A DNA stretch of 36,059 nt, from contig JABCTJ010000130.1 of the NCBI GenBank assembly GCA_018238375.1, positions 1-36,059 of the forward strand, in the 5' to 3' direction. This document shows positions 7,036-15,362 of the stretch, piece by piece. The translations under genes and the position numbers were made by a program. The DNA is from Candidatus Thorarchaeota archaeon (GTDB lineage: Archaea > Asgardarchaeota > Thorarchaeia > Thorarchaeales > Thorarchaeaceae). Each line of letters opens with the position of its first letter. The stretch's first letter is position 1. The notes beneath the pieces were generated by a model. That model searched no databases. It saw only the letters and a list, made by a program, of their open reading frames with translations, and had not been told where the DNA came from.

Positions 7036-9060
7036 ATGAAGGAAGCAATGAGTAACATCGACATACGACTTATCCTGCAGGAAGTTGGAGCATCTTCAGC
7101 GGGGTCTTTCATCAAGAACATCTACCAGTATGGCGATGTCTTTGTCCTCAAGCTCTATCAACCAGGAGGTGGAACAAGCCAGCTCCTAATTGAGCCAGGA
7201 CGCCGTTTCCATATCACCGAATACAGGCGAGTGGCACCCAGGATACCGTCTAAATTCTGTAGTGTTCTCAGGAAGTACCTGCGCGAGAAGAGAATCATCT
7301 CAATCAGCCAGCACGAACTGGATCGAATTGTTGTGATTGAAGTGGGCGACGAGGAGAGCTCCCACAAGCTGGTTGCTGAGCTATTCGGGAACGGAAACCT
7401 ACTGCTACTAGATCCCGAGGACATCATCTTCGTTGCGCGTCGTTATCGAAGAATGAAAGACCGCAATGTGATTCCGAAAGCGAAATACGAGTTTCCACCC
7501 CCAAGAGGAGTTGATGTTTTTGCTCTTGAGGAGAACTCCTTGGAGAGCATCCTATCCGAGTCGAAGGCCAACGTAGTCAGGACGTTAGCAAGCAGGCTGA
7601 ATCTGAACTCTCTGAGCTGTGAGGAGATATGTGCCCTAGCAGGTGTAATGCCAACGACCAAGGTATCCGAACTCGATTCTCAAGCACTCAAAGACATGAA
7701 CTCAGGTCTCCAACGTTTCACTGAGAAACTCAAAGAGGGGGTGAAAGAGCCGCGGGTTGTATATGCTGAACCTGATGAAGAGGAAGAAGAGCCAGAGCCG
7801 ATTGCGTTTCTTCCCTTTGAATTTGAAGTATATGGCGAAGAAAACGCTGAAACATTTGATACATTCAGCCAAGCCATCGATGAGTTCTTCGGAGTACCAG
7901 AATCAACGGAAGAGCTGGATGCTCAACAAGACGCTATGTCAAGGGAGCGTCAGAGGCTGCAGAAGATAATCGATAAACAGCATGAGAGCATTGAAGCACT
8001 GGTAACCAAGTCTGAAACACTAAAGGCAACGGGAGAGATGATATACAATCATTTCCAGACCGTGCAGGACGTGCTTGATACCGTTTCAGGGGCTCGTGCC
8101 GGAGGTTTCTCGTGGGATGAAATTGTCCAGAGGATTGAGGATGGTAGGAAGCAGGGTAATCCATCAGCGTTACTAATTGAGAAAATCATTCCATCTCGAG
8201 GGCAGATTATTGTATGTCTGGACGATACTAAGGTTGTCCTAGATATCAGACAAAATGCACAGGATAATGCAGCTCTCGCTTACAATCAAGCAAAGAAAGC
8301 ACTTTCAAAAGCCAAAGGGGCTGAGAAGCAGATAGGTAAGACTCGAGCACGACTTGAAGATCTTGTGGCCACCGACATAGAACCCGCAAGCCAGAGAATC
8401 CAGGTGAAGATTCGGAAGAAACACTGGTATGAGAAGTTCAGGTGGTTTACTTCGTCGGAGGGTTTTCTCGTCCTGGGAGGTCGTGACGCCAAAAGCAACG
8501 AACACTTGGCAAAGCGACAGATGGGTGCCAATGATGTTTTCCTTCATGCATCAGTTCACGGTGCACCTTATGTAGTGGTCAAAGTCCCTGACACTGCGCC
8601 AGGAGACCAGACCATCAGAGAGGCAGCACAATTCTCTGTAACTTTCTCAAGAGCTTGGCAGGATGGCCTCTCAGGTGGGGATGCATTCTGGGTGAATCCG
8701 GAACAAGTGAGCTTCTCACCACCCTCCGGAGAGTATCTCCCAGCTGGCGGAGTTATGCTCTATGGCACGAAGAATTACGTTCGAAGAGTACCTGTGGAAC
8801 TCGCAGTGGGCGTGATATTCGAGGAAGAGGATGTAATTCCCATCTCCGGGCCGCCATCAGCAGTAGAGGCGAATACAGAGTTTTTCGTTCGAGTAATGCC
8901 AGGAAAGACAAAGAAGGGGCAGCTGGTAAAGAAAATTCTCAAGCATCTTGCTGGAATTGTGCCTGAAGAGATGAAACGCGCTATTGAACAGATACCGCAG
9001 GAGGACATGATGCGGGTTCTGCCTGCGGGAGAGGGCGATATAGTCAACCGAAAACAGTGA
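7036..9060 (+). CDS. NEMF/Rqc2/RqcH (NFACT) ribosome-associated quality control protein
   Basis: Binds 60S/50S ribosomes that carry stalled peptidyl-tRNA and, in characterised homologues, recruits tRNA for C-terminal tailing. Residues 1 to about 230 form the NFACT-N domain, with the conserved Asp-Arg pair (Asp96-Arg97 in HELDRIVVIEV) needed for tRNA contact in RqcH. A middle region holds two helical arms, about 300-360 and 415-460. NFACT-R is marked by KHWYEKFRWFTSSEGFLVLGGRDA and DVFLHASVHGAPYVVVK. The length of 674 matches archaeal members, which lack the extended eukaryotic C-terminus. The chosen start is the ATG at 7036; the ATG four codons later (MSNIDI) is equally possible. Confidence 0.92.
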   Translation: MKEAMSNIDIRLILQEVGASSAGSFIKNIYQYGDVFVLKLYQPGGGTSQLLIEPGRRFHITEYRRVAPRIPSKFCSVLRKYLREKRIISISQHELDRIVVIEVGDEESSHKLVAELFGNGNLLLLDPEDIIFVARRYRRMKDRNVIPKAKYEFPPPRGVDVFALEENSLESILSESKANVVRTLASRLNLNSLSCEEICALAGVMPTTKVSELDSQALKDMNSGLQRFTEKLKEGVKEPRVVYAEPDEEEEEPEPIAFLPFEFEVYGEENAETFDTFSQAIDEFFGVPESTEELDAQQDAMSRERQRLQKIIDKQHESIEALVTKSETLKATGEMIYNHFQTVQDVLDTVSGARAGGFSWDEIVQRIEDGRKQGNPSALLIEKIIPSRGQIIVCLDDTKVVLDIRQNAQDNAALAYNQAKKALSKAKGAEKQIGKTRARLEDLVATDIEPASQRIQVKIRKKHWYEKFRWFTSSEGFLVLGGRDAKSNEHLAKRQMGANDVFLHASVHGAPYVVVKVPDTAPGDQTIREAAQFSVTFSRAWQDGLSGGDAFWVNPEQVSFSPPSGEYLPAGGVMLYGTKNYVRRVPVELAVGVIFEEEDVIPISGPPSAVEANTEFFVRVMPGKTKKGQLVKKILKHLAGIVPEEMKRAIEQIPQEDMMRVLPAGEGDIVNRKQ

Positions 9061-9095
9061 TTCATCGTGGATCCTGCAGCCTTGAACACAGACAC

Positions 9096-9105
9096 ATTTA
9101 ATAAC
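9096..9105 (+). promoter_or_regulatory. Putative TATA-like box for the CBS/dihydroorotase gene run
   Basis: ATTTAATAAC lies about 90 nt before the CBS-zinc ribbon gene. It resembles the T-T-A-A-T-A core seen before the tRNA genes here. It could drive the five-gene run that follows. By-eye call. Confidence 0.35.
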
Positions 9106-9194
9106 ACACTTCAAAGAAGTGGGCCGGAGAGGCACTCCAAGCCACATACATCCAGAGTGGTAAACCAACCTTCTGCCCAATTGAGGTCATTCCA

Positions 9195-9758
9195 ATGTCC
9201 GAACCGACACCAATGATGCCTGTTAGGGAAATCATGTCTGTGAATGTAGTTACAATGCCACCTGATGCCACGGTTCTTGAGATTGCCAAGTCAATGGCTA
9301 GCATTGACATCGGATCAATAGTCATTGTAAAGGCGGAGCGTGCCATAGGCATCATAACTGAAACCGACATAGTCACTCGAGTAATTGCTGAACAAAAGGA
9401 CCCAAAGACAACGAAGGCCAAGGAGGTCATGAGCTCGCCTCTGGTTCACATCACTCCTGATACGGCCCTCACAGAGGCAATGCGTGTGATGACGCGCGCT
9501 GGAATCCGACGAGTGGCAGTCCTGAAGAATGACTCGCTGGCTGGAATAATCACTTCCAGAGACATTCTGCGCTGGTCTCCGGAGCTCATTGACGTCATGG
9601 TGGAGTCATTACGTCTCAAAAATGAGCAAGGATCCGGAGTAGTAGAAGAGGAAGACGAACTCATTGCCTATGGAGGCGTCTGCGATGTATGTGGAGAGTA
9701 CTCCATTGACTTGGCGCTAGCAGACGGCGAGTATATCTGTGAGGAGTGTCGTAGCTAG
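9195..9758 (+). CDS. CBS-domain pair protein with C-terminal zinc ribbon
   Basis: Residues about 8-130 form two CBS motifs in tandem (IMSVNVVTMPPDATVLEIAK and VMSSPLVHITPDTALTEAM, each ending in an IIT.(S/T)D strand). Such pairs bind adenosine nucleotides. The C-terminal 25 residues carry CDVCG...CEEC, a rubredoxin-like four-cysteine zinc ribbon. The architecture suggests a nucleotide-sensing regulator, but no partner is fused. It is first in a co-directional run with a four-CBS protein, dihydroorotase, AMMECR1 and NadC, which hints at a link to nucleotide or NAD metabolism. The target is unknown. Confidence 0.82.
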   Translation: MSEPTPMMPVREIMSVNVVTMPPDATVLEIAKSMASIDIGSIVIVKAERAIGIITETDIVTRVIAEQKDPKTTKAKEVMSSPLVHITPDTALTEAMRVMTRAGIRRVAVLKNDSLAGIITSRDILRWSPELIDVMVESLRLKNEQGSGVVEEEDELIAYGGVCDVCGEYSIDLALADGEYICEECRS

Positions 9759-9822
9759 TAGAGGAACTATTCCTTGATTTGCATTAGCCATTAACTCAGC
9801 ATAAAAGTTGGAGATTCATGCG

Positions 9823-10641
9823 ATGAAGGTAAGCCAAATAATGACTAAACCTGTCACGATTGACAAGGATCAGAGACTGTCGTACGCAATAGACCTACTC
9901 GATAAGAAGAAGGTAGACCGCCTTATTGTTGTCGAGAATGGGAAACTGAAGGGGATTCTAACCTATGCAGATATAGCTGATAGACTGGGAGTCAGCAAGG
10001 TAGTGGCGGTTTCCATCGGAAGACTTCACGTGTCCAGTGCGATGACTGACACGGTGATCACCGTGGCTCCTGACGATGACGTGACTGATGTCGCCAAACT
10101 CATGATAGACAAGGGCATGAGCGGATGTCCTGTTCTTGACAACGAAGGCAAGCTCGTGGGCGTCATAACAAAGAAGGACCTGTCAGAGCTCGTGAAGAAG
10201 TTCAAAAAGGTAAAGGTGGAGGAGTTGATGACAACGGAAGAACTCCTAGTCGTCAACCCTGTTGAGCGACTGATTAAGGCAAGAATGGAGATGCTTACTC
10301 GAGGTCACTCAGGCATTCCTGTCACTGACGGCGGCCGTGTATTGGGACTCCTTACAGAGAAAGCCGTGGCTAAGGCAATGGCTCGCTTTAGCGTGGAGGT
10401 GCCCGATAAGTATCGTAAGAGCCAGGTGAGGCAGATACGTGTCGTTGACGCAATGATAAGACAGCCACCTCTGACCTCTCCGGAAGCTTCGTTGAATGAA
10501 GCAGTGACACTCATGCTTGACGCGAATCTCAACACATTGCCTGTTGTTGGCGCAGGGAACAGATTGATGGGTATTATCGGCGCCACAGACTTCACTCGTT
10601 TTGTGGCTAACAAATTCAAGGTCACTGAGAAGACTGAATAG
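9823..10641 (+). CDS. Four-CBS-domain protein
   Basis: Four consecutive CBS motifs fill the protein: KVSQIMTKPVTIDKDQ, VSSAMTDTVITVAPDD, VEELMTTEELLVVNPVE and VVDAMIRQPPLTSPEAS, each followed by a GI(I/L)T or LLTE strand. Two Bateman modules would bind adenine nucleotides. I choose the ATG at 9823 over the TTG at 9808 in the ORF track, because GGAG sits nine bases before it and the protein then begins directly with the first CBS motif (272 residues). It lies 64 nt after the CBS-zinc ribbon gene and 47 nt before dihydroorotase. No catalytic domain is present, so it is probably a regulatory protein of unknown target. Confidence 0.85.
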   Translation: MKVSQIMTKPVTIDKDQRLSYAIDLLDKKKVDRLIVVENGKLKGILTYADIADRLGVSKVVAVSIGRLHVSSAMTDTVITVAPDDDVTDVAKLMIDKGMSGCPVLDNEGKLVGVITKKDLSELVKKFKKVKVEELMTTEELLVVNPVERLIKARMEMLTRGHSGIPVTDGGRVLGLLTEKAVAKAMARFSVEVPDKYRKSQVRQIRVVDAMIRQPPLTSPEASLNEAVTLMLDANLNTLPVVGAGNRLMGIIGATDFTRFVANKFKVTEKTE

Positions 10642-10688
10642 GGCATTCTCACAACGTCATGATGCAGCCGGGATGGCGTTGATCGCGT

Positions 10689-11999
10689 ATGACTGTGGAC
10701 TACCTCCTGAAGAATGGTCTAGTTATCGTCGAGGGTGTGCCAGAACGAAAAGATGTTGCTTTGTATCTTGACAAGATTGAGGGAATTTACAATCTGGGGA
10801 GTGAACCACCAGCCCAGCAAGTAATAGACTGCGAAAATCTCTACATCCTTCCCGGTGCAATTGACATCCACGTTCACCTAAGAGACCTAGATAATTCTGA
10901 CAAGGAGGACTTCGCAACCGGCACAAGAGCTGCCGCTGCGGGCGGTGTGACTACGGTAGTTGACATGCCCAATTCCAACCCACCCACACTTGATCGTGAT
11001 AGCCTAGAAGAGAAAGTGAATAGAGCAAAAGAGAAGCGATATGTTAACGTGGGCTTCTATTCTGGAGTACCAAGAAAATCATCAGACTTCGATGAGCGGA
11101 TAGTACCCGACATTCTGGGGTTCAAAGTGTACCCACATTCGCCAATAACCAAGGGCACTTCATACAGTCAAAAACGAATACGTGCCTGCTTGAAACTGTC
11201 AGAAGAACATAGTATCCCGCTTTTGCTGCATCCTGAAACTGGTGGAAAACATTCTGCACCAAAAACCCTTGATGCATTCCTGAAGCAGCACACCTGCGAG
11301 AGTGAGGGAGATTCTATTCAGCAGTTCCTGAATGCACAGTCAGAGGTTGGCGGTAGATTGCACATTTGTCACGTTAGCTGTGCTTCATCCGTGAGAACAA
11401 TAGAAAAGCATAGGGCTGAGGACCTCCTGACAGCCGAAGTTGCACCGCATCACCTGTTTCTAGCAGGAGGGGATTTTACACACACTGACGGCGCAGCCAA
11501 GATGCTACCCCCTCTTAGATCACCTCATGATAACAATGCATTACAGAAAGCCCTCCATCAATGTGTGATTGACTGTGTTGCCTCTGATCATGCACCTCAC
11601 ACGGAACAGGAGAAGAGAGCCACGTTTCTCGAAGCATCATCAGGGATACCGGGGCTAGAAACAACTGTTCCCCTCATGCTGACAGAAGTCCTAGAGGGGC
11701 GACTTTCATGGGTCGAGTATCTGAGGTGTTGTTGTTCGGCACCTGCCCATATACTTAAGCTTGGCTCTAAGGGAGTCCTCGCCAAAGGCTATGACGCGGA
11801 TATTTGCATTGTCAAGAAAGAGGAATCGGTGATTTGTGGTGCTTTCTTCCATTCAAAGGCCAAAGTCACTCCATTTGAGGGGCGACGAGTCCTAGCCACA
11901 CCGGTCATGACGTTTGTTGGAGGCGAGTTGGTCTATAACTACGGTCAGTTTCTTATTGGTCCCGGGGTTGCAGGAAGGGTTCCTGTGCGAAAGACATAA
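10689..11999 (+). CDS. pyrC: Dihydroorotase
   Basis: Third step of pyrimidine synthesis: cyclises carbamoyl aspartate to dihydroorotate. Metal ligands of the amidohydrolase fold are visible: His61 and His63 in DIHVHLRD, candidate carboxylated Lys146 in GFKVYPHS, His181 in LLLHPE, His225/His228 in LHICHVS and Asp300 in VASDHAPHT. AAGGVTTVVDMPNSNPP is the class I signature that helps separate it from hydantoinases and allantoinase. The length of 436 is usual. No other pyr genes are nearby; it follows CBS proteins and precedes AMMECR1 by 38 nt. Confidence 0.92.
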   Translation: MTVDYLLKNGLVIVEGVPERKDVALYLDKIEGIYNLGSEPPAQQVIDCENLYILPGAIDIHVHLRDLDNSDKEDFATGTRAAAAGGVTTVVDMPNSNPPTLDRDSLEEKVNRAKEKRYVNVGFYSGVPRKSSDFDERIVPDILGFKVYPHSPITKGTSYSQKRIRACLKLSEEHSIPLLLHPETGGKHSAPKTLDAFLKQHTCESEGDSIQQFLNAQSEVGGRLHICHVSCASSVRTIEKHRAEDLLTAEVAPHHLFLAGGDFTHTDGAAKMLPPLRSPHDNNALQKALHQCVIDCVASDHAPHTEQEKRATFLEASSGIPGLETTVPLMLTEVLEGRLSWVEYLRCCCSAPAHILKLGSKGVLAKGYDADICIVKKEESVICGAFFHSKAKVTPFEGRRVLATPVMTFVGGELVYNYGQFLIGPGVAGRVPVRKT

Positions 12000-12037
12000 C
12001 CGCATTCAGTGGATGGGGATACCCGAGTTGATGCTGC

Positions 12038-12667
12038 ATGACCCATGTTTACTCTGATGATGATGGTAAACTCCTAGTCAAACTGGCAAGGCAGACTGTG
12101 GATGAGATTGTACAGAATCAGAGGAAAGCACAACCTCCGCAGGACGCTCCTGAGAACCTATGGAAAGAATCAGGGGTCTTTGTGACCCTCAACTCCATCA
12201 AAGGAGATACTGTCGCTCTAAGAGGATGCATCGGTCGGCCATATCCGACCCAACCTCTAATCGATGCCACGATAGACTCCGCTGTCGATTCGGCTACACG
12301 CGACCCACGCTTCGCTCCGGTTGAACCGAAGGAGCTGGACGCAATTCTAGTTGAGCTCAGTGTTCTGACACCTCCCATGAAGATAGAGTATGATGATCCA
12401 ATGAAACTCTTGGAGTTAGTGGAGGTCGGGCGCGACGGCCTTATAGCATCCAGAGGCATGTGGCGCGGGCTTCTGCTCCCACAGGTTCCGGTCAATTGGG
12501 GGTGGAACGTAGAGGAGTATCTGAAGCACACATGCGACAAGGCAGGTTTACCTACTAACGCGTGGAAAGACTCGCAAACCGAGTTCATGTCATTCCAGGC
12601 AGAGATTTTTGGAGAAGAATCACCACGCGGAAGCGTGATTAGAAACCCCAGTCACCTAAGAAGCTAG
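12038..12667 (+). CDS. AMMECR1-domain protein
   Basis: A conserved single-domain protein of unknown biochemical role found in archaea, bacteria and eukaryotes. The hallmark LRGCIG (about residues 66-71) is preceded by SGVFVTLNS and followed by DSATRDPRFAPVEPKEL and the ISVLTPP-like VELSVLTPP. RGLLLPQVPVNWGWNVEEYL closes the fold. The length of 209 fits the archaeal family. Many archaea link it with radical SAM and MEMO genes, which are not seen here. It is flanked by dihydroorotase (38 nt) and nadC (18 nt) and is likely co-transcribed with them. Confidence 0.92.
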   Translation: MTHVYSDDDGKLLVKLARQTVDEIVQNQRKAQPPQDAPENLWKESGVFVTLNSIKGDTVALRGCIGRPYPTQPLIDATIDSAVDSATRDPRFAPVEPKELDAILVELSVLTPPMKIEYDDPMKLLELVEVGRDGLIASRGMWRGLLLPQVPVNWGWNVEEYLKHTCDKAGLPTNAWKDSQTEFMSFQAEIFGEESPRGSVIRNPSHLRS

Positions 12668-12685
12668 CAGCGAGTGTGAATTACA

Positions 12686-13543
12686 ATGAACAGACCATCG
12701 CCAGCAGTAATGAAAGCCCTAAAGGAATACCTTGAGGAAGATATCAGATCTGGCGACCTGACCACGAAGGCCATAGGTCAGCCAATGACACCTGGAACAG
12801 GCACGATATTCGCAAGAAGCAAAGCCATCTTGGCTGGCGCGATTGAGATTGCTGCAATAGCTGAAATTACTGGACTCGCCTGTGAGGTGCTTGCTGATGA
12901 GGGAAAATGGGTAGGACCAGATGAGCCTGTCATCCGTCTGAAAGGACCTGCTGGAACACTGCTCACGGTCGAGAGGGTCTGCTTGAACATAATTATGCGA
13001 ATGAGTGGAATTGCCACCAAAGTGCACCGAATGATGGAAACTGCGAGAGAAGGAAATCCGGCATTGGTCGTTGCTGCAACAAGGAAGACCACTCCTGGTT
13101 TCCGATACTTTGAGAAACGGGCAGTCCAAGCTGGTGGGGGCGATCCTCATCGGTATGCGCTCGACGACATGGTGTTGATAAAGAATAACCACATCGCGGT
13201 AGTAGGAGGAGTGGGAAAAGCCATCATAGCGGCAAGAGGTGCAGTATCATTCAGCAAGAAAATCTCTTGTGAGGTGAGAAATCTCAAGGAAGCTATGGAG
13301 GCTGTTGAGGCAGGGGCTGACATAGTTTTGCTTGACAATTTCAAACCCAAGGGTATCGCGAAGGTGAACGATGCATTGAACAAGAAGGGCTGGCGAGAAA
13401 AAGTGATCCTAGAGGCATCCGGGGGAATAGATGAGAGCAATGTGAAAGACTACGCACAGAGCGGTGTCGACATTGTGTCCTCAGGAGCATTAACGCACTC
13501 ATACGACGCTTCCAACTTCAATATGAGACTGACTTTTGCATAG
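12686..13543 (+). CDS. nadC: Nicotinate-nucleotide pyrophosphorylase (carboxylating)
   Basis: Quinolinate phosphoribosyltransferase: converts quinolinate and PRPP to nicotinate mononucleotide in de novo NAD synthesis. Recognised from LKEYLEEDIRSGDLTTKAI at the N-terminus, ERVCLNIIMRMSGIAT, TRKTTPGFRYFEKRAVQAGGG with PRPP/quinolinate-binding basic residues, HRYALDDMVLIKNNH, and the barrel end VDIVSSGALTHSYDA. The length of 285 is typical. It ends a five-gene plus-strand run. NadA and NadB are not in the window; NadM, a later step, is at 27.1 kb. Confidence 0.94.
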   Translation: MNRPSPAVMKALKEYLEEDIRSGDLTTKAIGQPMTPGTGTIFARSKAILAGAIEIAAIAEITGLACEVLADEGKWVGPDEPVIRLKGPAGTLLTVERVCLNIIMRMSGIATKVHRMMETAREGNPALVVAATRKTTPGFRYFEKRAVQAGGGDPHRYALDDMVLIKNNHIAVVGGVGKAIIAARGAVSFSKKISCEVRNLKEAMEAVEAGADIVLLDNFKPKGIAKVNDALNKKGWREKVILEASGGIDESNVKDYAQSGVDIVSSGALTHSYDASNFNMRLTFA

Positions 13544-13558
13544 TCAAGAAGTACATGG

Positions 13559-13633
13559 TGCCCCGGCCGGGATTTGAACCCGGGTCATAGGGTCGAAAAC
13601 CCTAGATGCTGGGCCGGACTACACTACCGGGGC
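13559..13633 (-). tRNA. tRNA-Glu(UUC)
   Basis: A 75-nt cloverleaf on the reverse strand. Acceptor GCCCCGG pairs perfectly with CCGGGGC; the anticodon stem is TAGGG/CCCTA around the loop TTTTCGA, which gives anticodon UUC; the T arm is CCGGG-TTCAAAT-CCCGG. The discriminator is A and the next three bases (13556-13558) read CCA, so CCA may be genome-encoded or accidental. No intron. A TTAATA box lies about 33 bp upstream. Confidence 0.97.
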
Positions 13634-13660
13634 ATCGTAGGGCGTGCAGCCTGCTGAACA

Positions 13661-13670
13661 GTTATTAAGA
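13661..13670 (-). promoter_or_regulatory. Putative TATA box for tRNA-Glu
   Basis: Reverse-strand TCTTAATAAC is centred about 33 bp upstream of the tRNA 5' end. The core TTAATA recurs before the other two tRNAs in the window. Confidence 0.5.
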
Positions 13671-13689
13671 TTATGCCGCGGAGAGCTTC

Positions 13690-14109
13690 TCAGTGTCGAC
13701 AAGACGCCTCAGATGGCTCGGCGCAGGTGCTTTCTTCATTGTGTGCTTTCTTGCGGGAAGACGAATCCGCCTTAACCTGGGGTCTGCCTCCCTTGGATTG
13801 ATATTTCCTGCATCTGGCGGACTTCAAGACTGCCCTTGGATTCTCATCCTTGTGCAGAGATCTGCCGGCGATGGACTGAAACAGGAACGAACGAATATCA
13901 TCAGAGCAAGGGACTCCGGATAGTGATACGGACCCGGATACCAGAGTCGGTACCGCCATTACGCCATATGTTTCTGCGATATTCGTATGCCGCTCTACGT
14001 CGACCTCGTATAGTCTGGTGGTTTCTCCAATAGTGTCACACTCGGCTTCCACCATGTCCTTGACGACATTACACCAAACACAGTGTGGAGAGGTAAACAG
14101 TAGTATCAT
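13690..14109 (-). CDS. Thioredoxin/glutaredoxin-like protein with basic C-terminal tail
   Basis: Residues 1 to about 80 form a small thioredoxin fold: beta strand MILLFTSPHC, the redox motif CVWC (Cys10, Cys13), YEVDVERHTNIAETYGV and a cis-proline in AVPT (Pro54). It probably acts as a cytoplasmic disulfide reductase. The remaining ~60 residues are polar, rich in Lys/Arg/Ser, with no recognisable fold; a family member normally ends near residue 80-90. A second reverse frame stays open over the same stretch (ending KLSAA), so a late frameshift is possible but not shown. Its 3' end lies close to the tRNA-Glu promoter. Partner proteins are unknown. Confidence 0.7.
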   Translation of the reverse strand: MILLFTSPHCVWCNVVKDMVEAECDTIGETTRLYEVDVERHTNIAETYGVMAVPTLVSGSVSLSGVPCSDDIRSFLFQSIAGRSLHKDENPRAVLKSARCRKYQSKGGRPQVKADSSSRKKAHNEESTCAEPSEASCRH

Positions 14110-14337
14110 CCATTATACTCCAAATGACTTTCCTCGTTGTTATGATTGTATCATTTAAGGTCGGATGATTACAGCGTTGAATCCGGGGTGATTTCGCTAG
14201 GTTAGGTCTGTTAATTTGATGGCCGAGTAGATGGAAAATTGGATGGTCAGCAATCATGACAACATGGGACACAAATCCTCACGACCGGTTGGTCAATCGC
14301 ATATCATCTGCTTCAAGCTTAACTGTGAAATCGATCT

Positions 14338-15054
14338 CTAGCGAGTCCATACGAGTTGAACATGGGTGAATGCAATCAGCACTAGTGTTATCAACACCCA
14401 GTACAGTACAAAGAGCACAACGTATAGTATTGGTCTGTATTTATCATCCGTAAGTTTGAGTGGGAGTTTCAGACCAGGGAGAATGAAGGCCGTACGTGAT
14501 ATGTAGGCTTCGTATTCCTGTCCATACACCGCTCTCAGGCGGATTTCCTCCCAGTCGGCCACAATGAGAAGCAAGAAAGAAATCAACGACCACGAGAGTA
14601 TGTCTCCTGGTCTGATCCATAACATGGAGTGTGTAGGGCTGAAGAGTGCAGTTGGTAGTAGGAAGAGAATGATTCCAAGATGCTGTGGATGCCGAGTCCA
14701 TCGATATGGACCAGTTGTAACAAGACCACATCCTTCAACATGTTTCACTGCCAGTTCCCTCAACCCCCAGACAGATATGCCAAGCCCTCCTAGGAAAAGT
14801 GCCACCTCAATCAACCAGATTGGCAGGAGTAGGACTGACAGAAGTGGTGAATCTCCCGAGAACGGCAGCCACAGCCCGCCCCAGATATCTGAGAAAGGGA
14901 AAATGAAACCTACAACATTCCATGCAGTATACCATGCTGGGAGTAACCACAGCATGGGAGTGATTATGCCTGCAAGTATCGGGAGATACAGTCCAATTGT
15001 AGCAAGAGTAGAGGAGAATCGCACTGCTAGCCTCTTTCGGTCCATGCCATACAC
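14338..15054 (-). CDS. Isoprenylcysteine carboxyl methyltransferase (ICMT)/PEMT-like membrane protein
   Basis: A membrane protein with about six hydrophobic segments. The C-terminal half has the family signature: GPYRWTRHPQHLG (SAM-binding GPY..xRHP), then EEIRLRAVYGQEYEAYISRTAFILPG, matching the E-E..L...G-x-E-Y..Y motif. Homologues methylate prenylated C-terminal cysteines, phospholipids or other membrane substrates; the archaeal substrate is not known. Starts at 15054 and 15045 (second Met) are both possible. A 228-nt stretch between it and the thioredoxin-like gene shows nothing I can name. Confidence 0.75.
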   Translation of the reverse strand: MYGMDRKRLAVRFSSTLATIGLYLPILAGIITPMLWLLPAWYTAWNVVGFIFPFSDIWGGLWLPFSGDSPLLSVLLLPIWLIEVALFLGGLGISVWGLRELAVKHVEGCGLVTTGPYRWTRHPQHLGIILFLLPTALFSPTHSMLWIRPGDILSWSLISFLLLIVADWEEIRLRAVYGQEYEAYISRTAFILPGLKLPLKLTDDKYRPILYVVLFVLYWVLITLVLIAFTHVQLVWTR

Positions 15055-15167
15055 AACCTAGGGTTGAAATTCACCTGTAATCAACTGAGTTGAATGTCTA
15101 TTTCAAAAGGATTCCGGACTACATATCGACCAATCATAGCAGTATGCAGTCATCCAGATTTCGCAAT

Positions 15168-15176
15168 GTTAATATC
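15168..15176 (+). promoter_or_regulatory. Putative TATA box for the CAU tRNA
   Basis: GTTAATATC lies about 43 bp upstream of the tRNA 5' end and shares the TTAATA core with boxes before the other two tRNAs. By-eye call. Confidence 0.42.
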
Positions 15177-15214
15177 CCAAAGGAATTGCACAGGTCTTGC
15201 CTTGAGGCATTCGG

Positions 15215-15288
15215 GGGCCCGTAGCTCAGCTTGGTAGAGCAGCAGGCTCATAACCTGTCGGTCGTGAGTTCAAATCTCGCCGGGCCCA
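15215..15288 (+). tRNA. tRNA with CAU anticodon (elongator Met or Ile2)
   Basis: A 74-nt cloverleaf: GGGCCCG/CGGGCCC acceptor, D arm GCTC...GAGC, anticodon stem GCAGG/CCTGT around the loop CTCATAA, T arm GTGAG-TTCAAAT-CTCGC, discriminator A. CCA is not encoded and there is no intron. The G1-C72 pair and the lack of three GC pairs in the anticodon stem argue against initiator tRNA. Whether C34 is left as C (Met) or modified to agmatidine (Ile2) cannot be settled by eye. Confidence 0.93.
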
Positions 15289-15362
15289 CATTCTTTTCTC
15301 ACACTTAGCAAGGGCCTTATACCACCTTCACACTACTCCACATCTACATAGGAGCAGTTGAG

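Noticed and set aside
14069-14272. 67-residue minus-strand ORF upstream of the thioredoxin-like gene
   Set aside because: Overlaps the thioredoxin N-terminus, has no ribosome site and no familiar sequence.
14110-14337. Possible C/D box RNA on the minus strand (GATGAT ... CTGA)
   Set aside because: The C box does not fit RTGATGA and no paired D'/C' boxes or guide could be defined.
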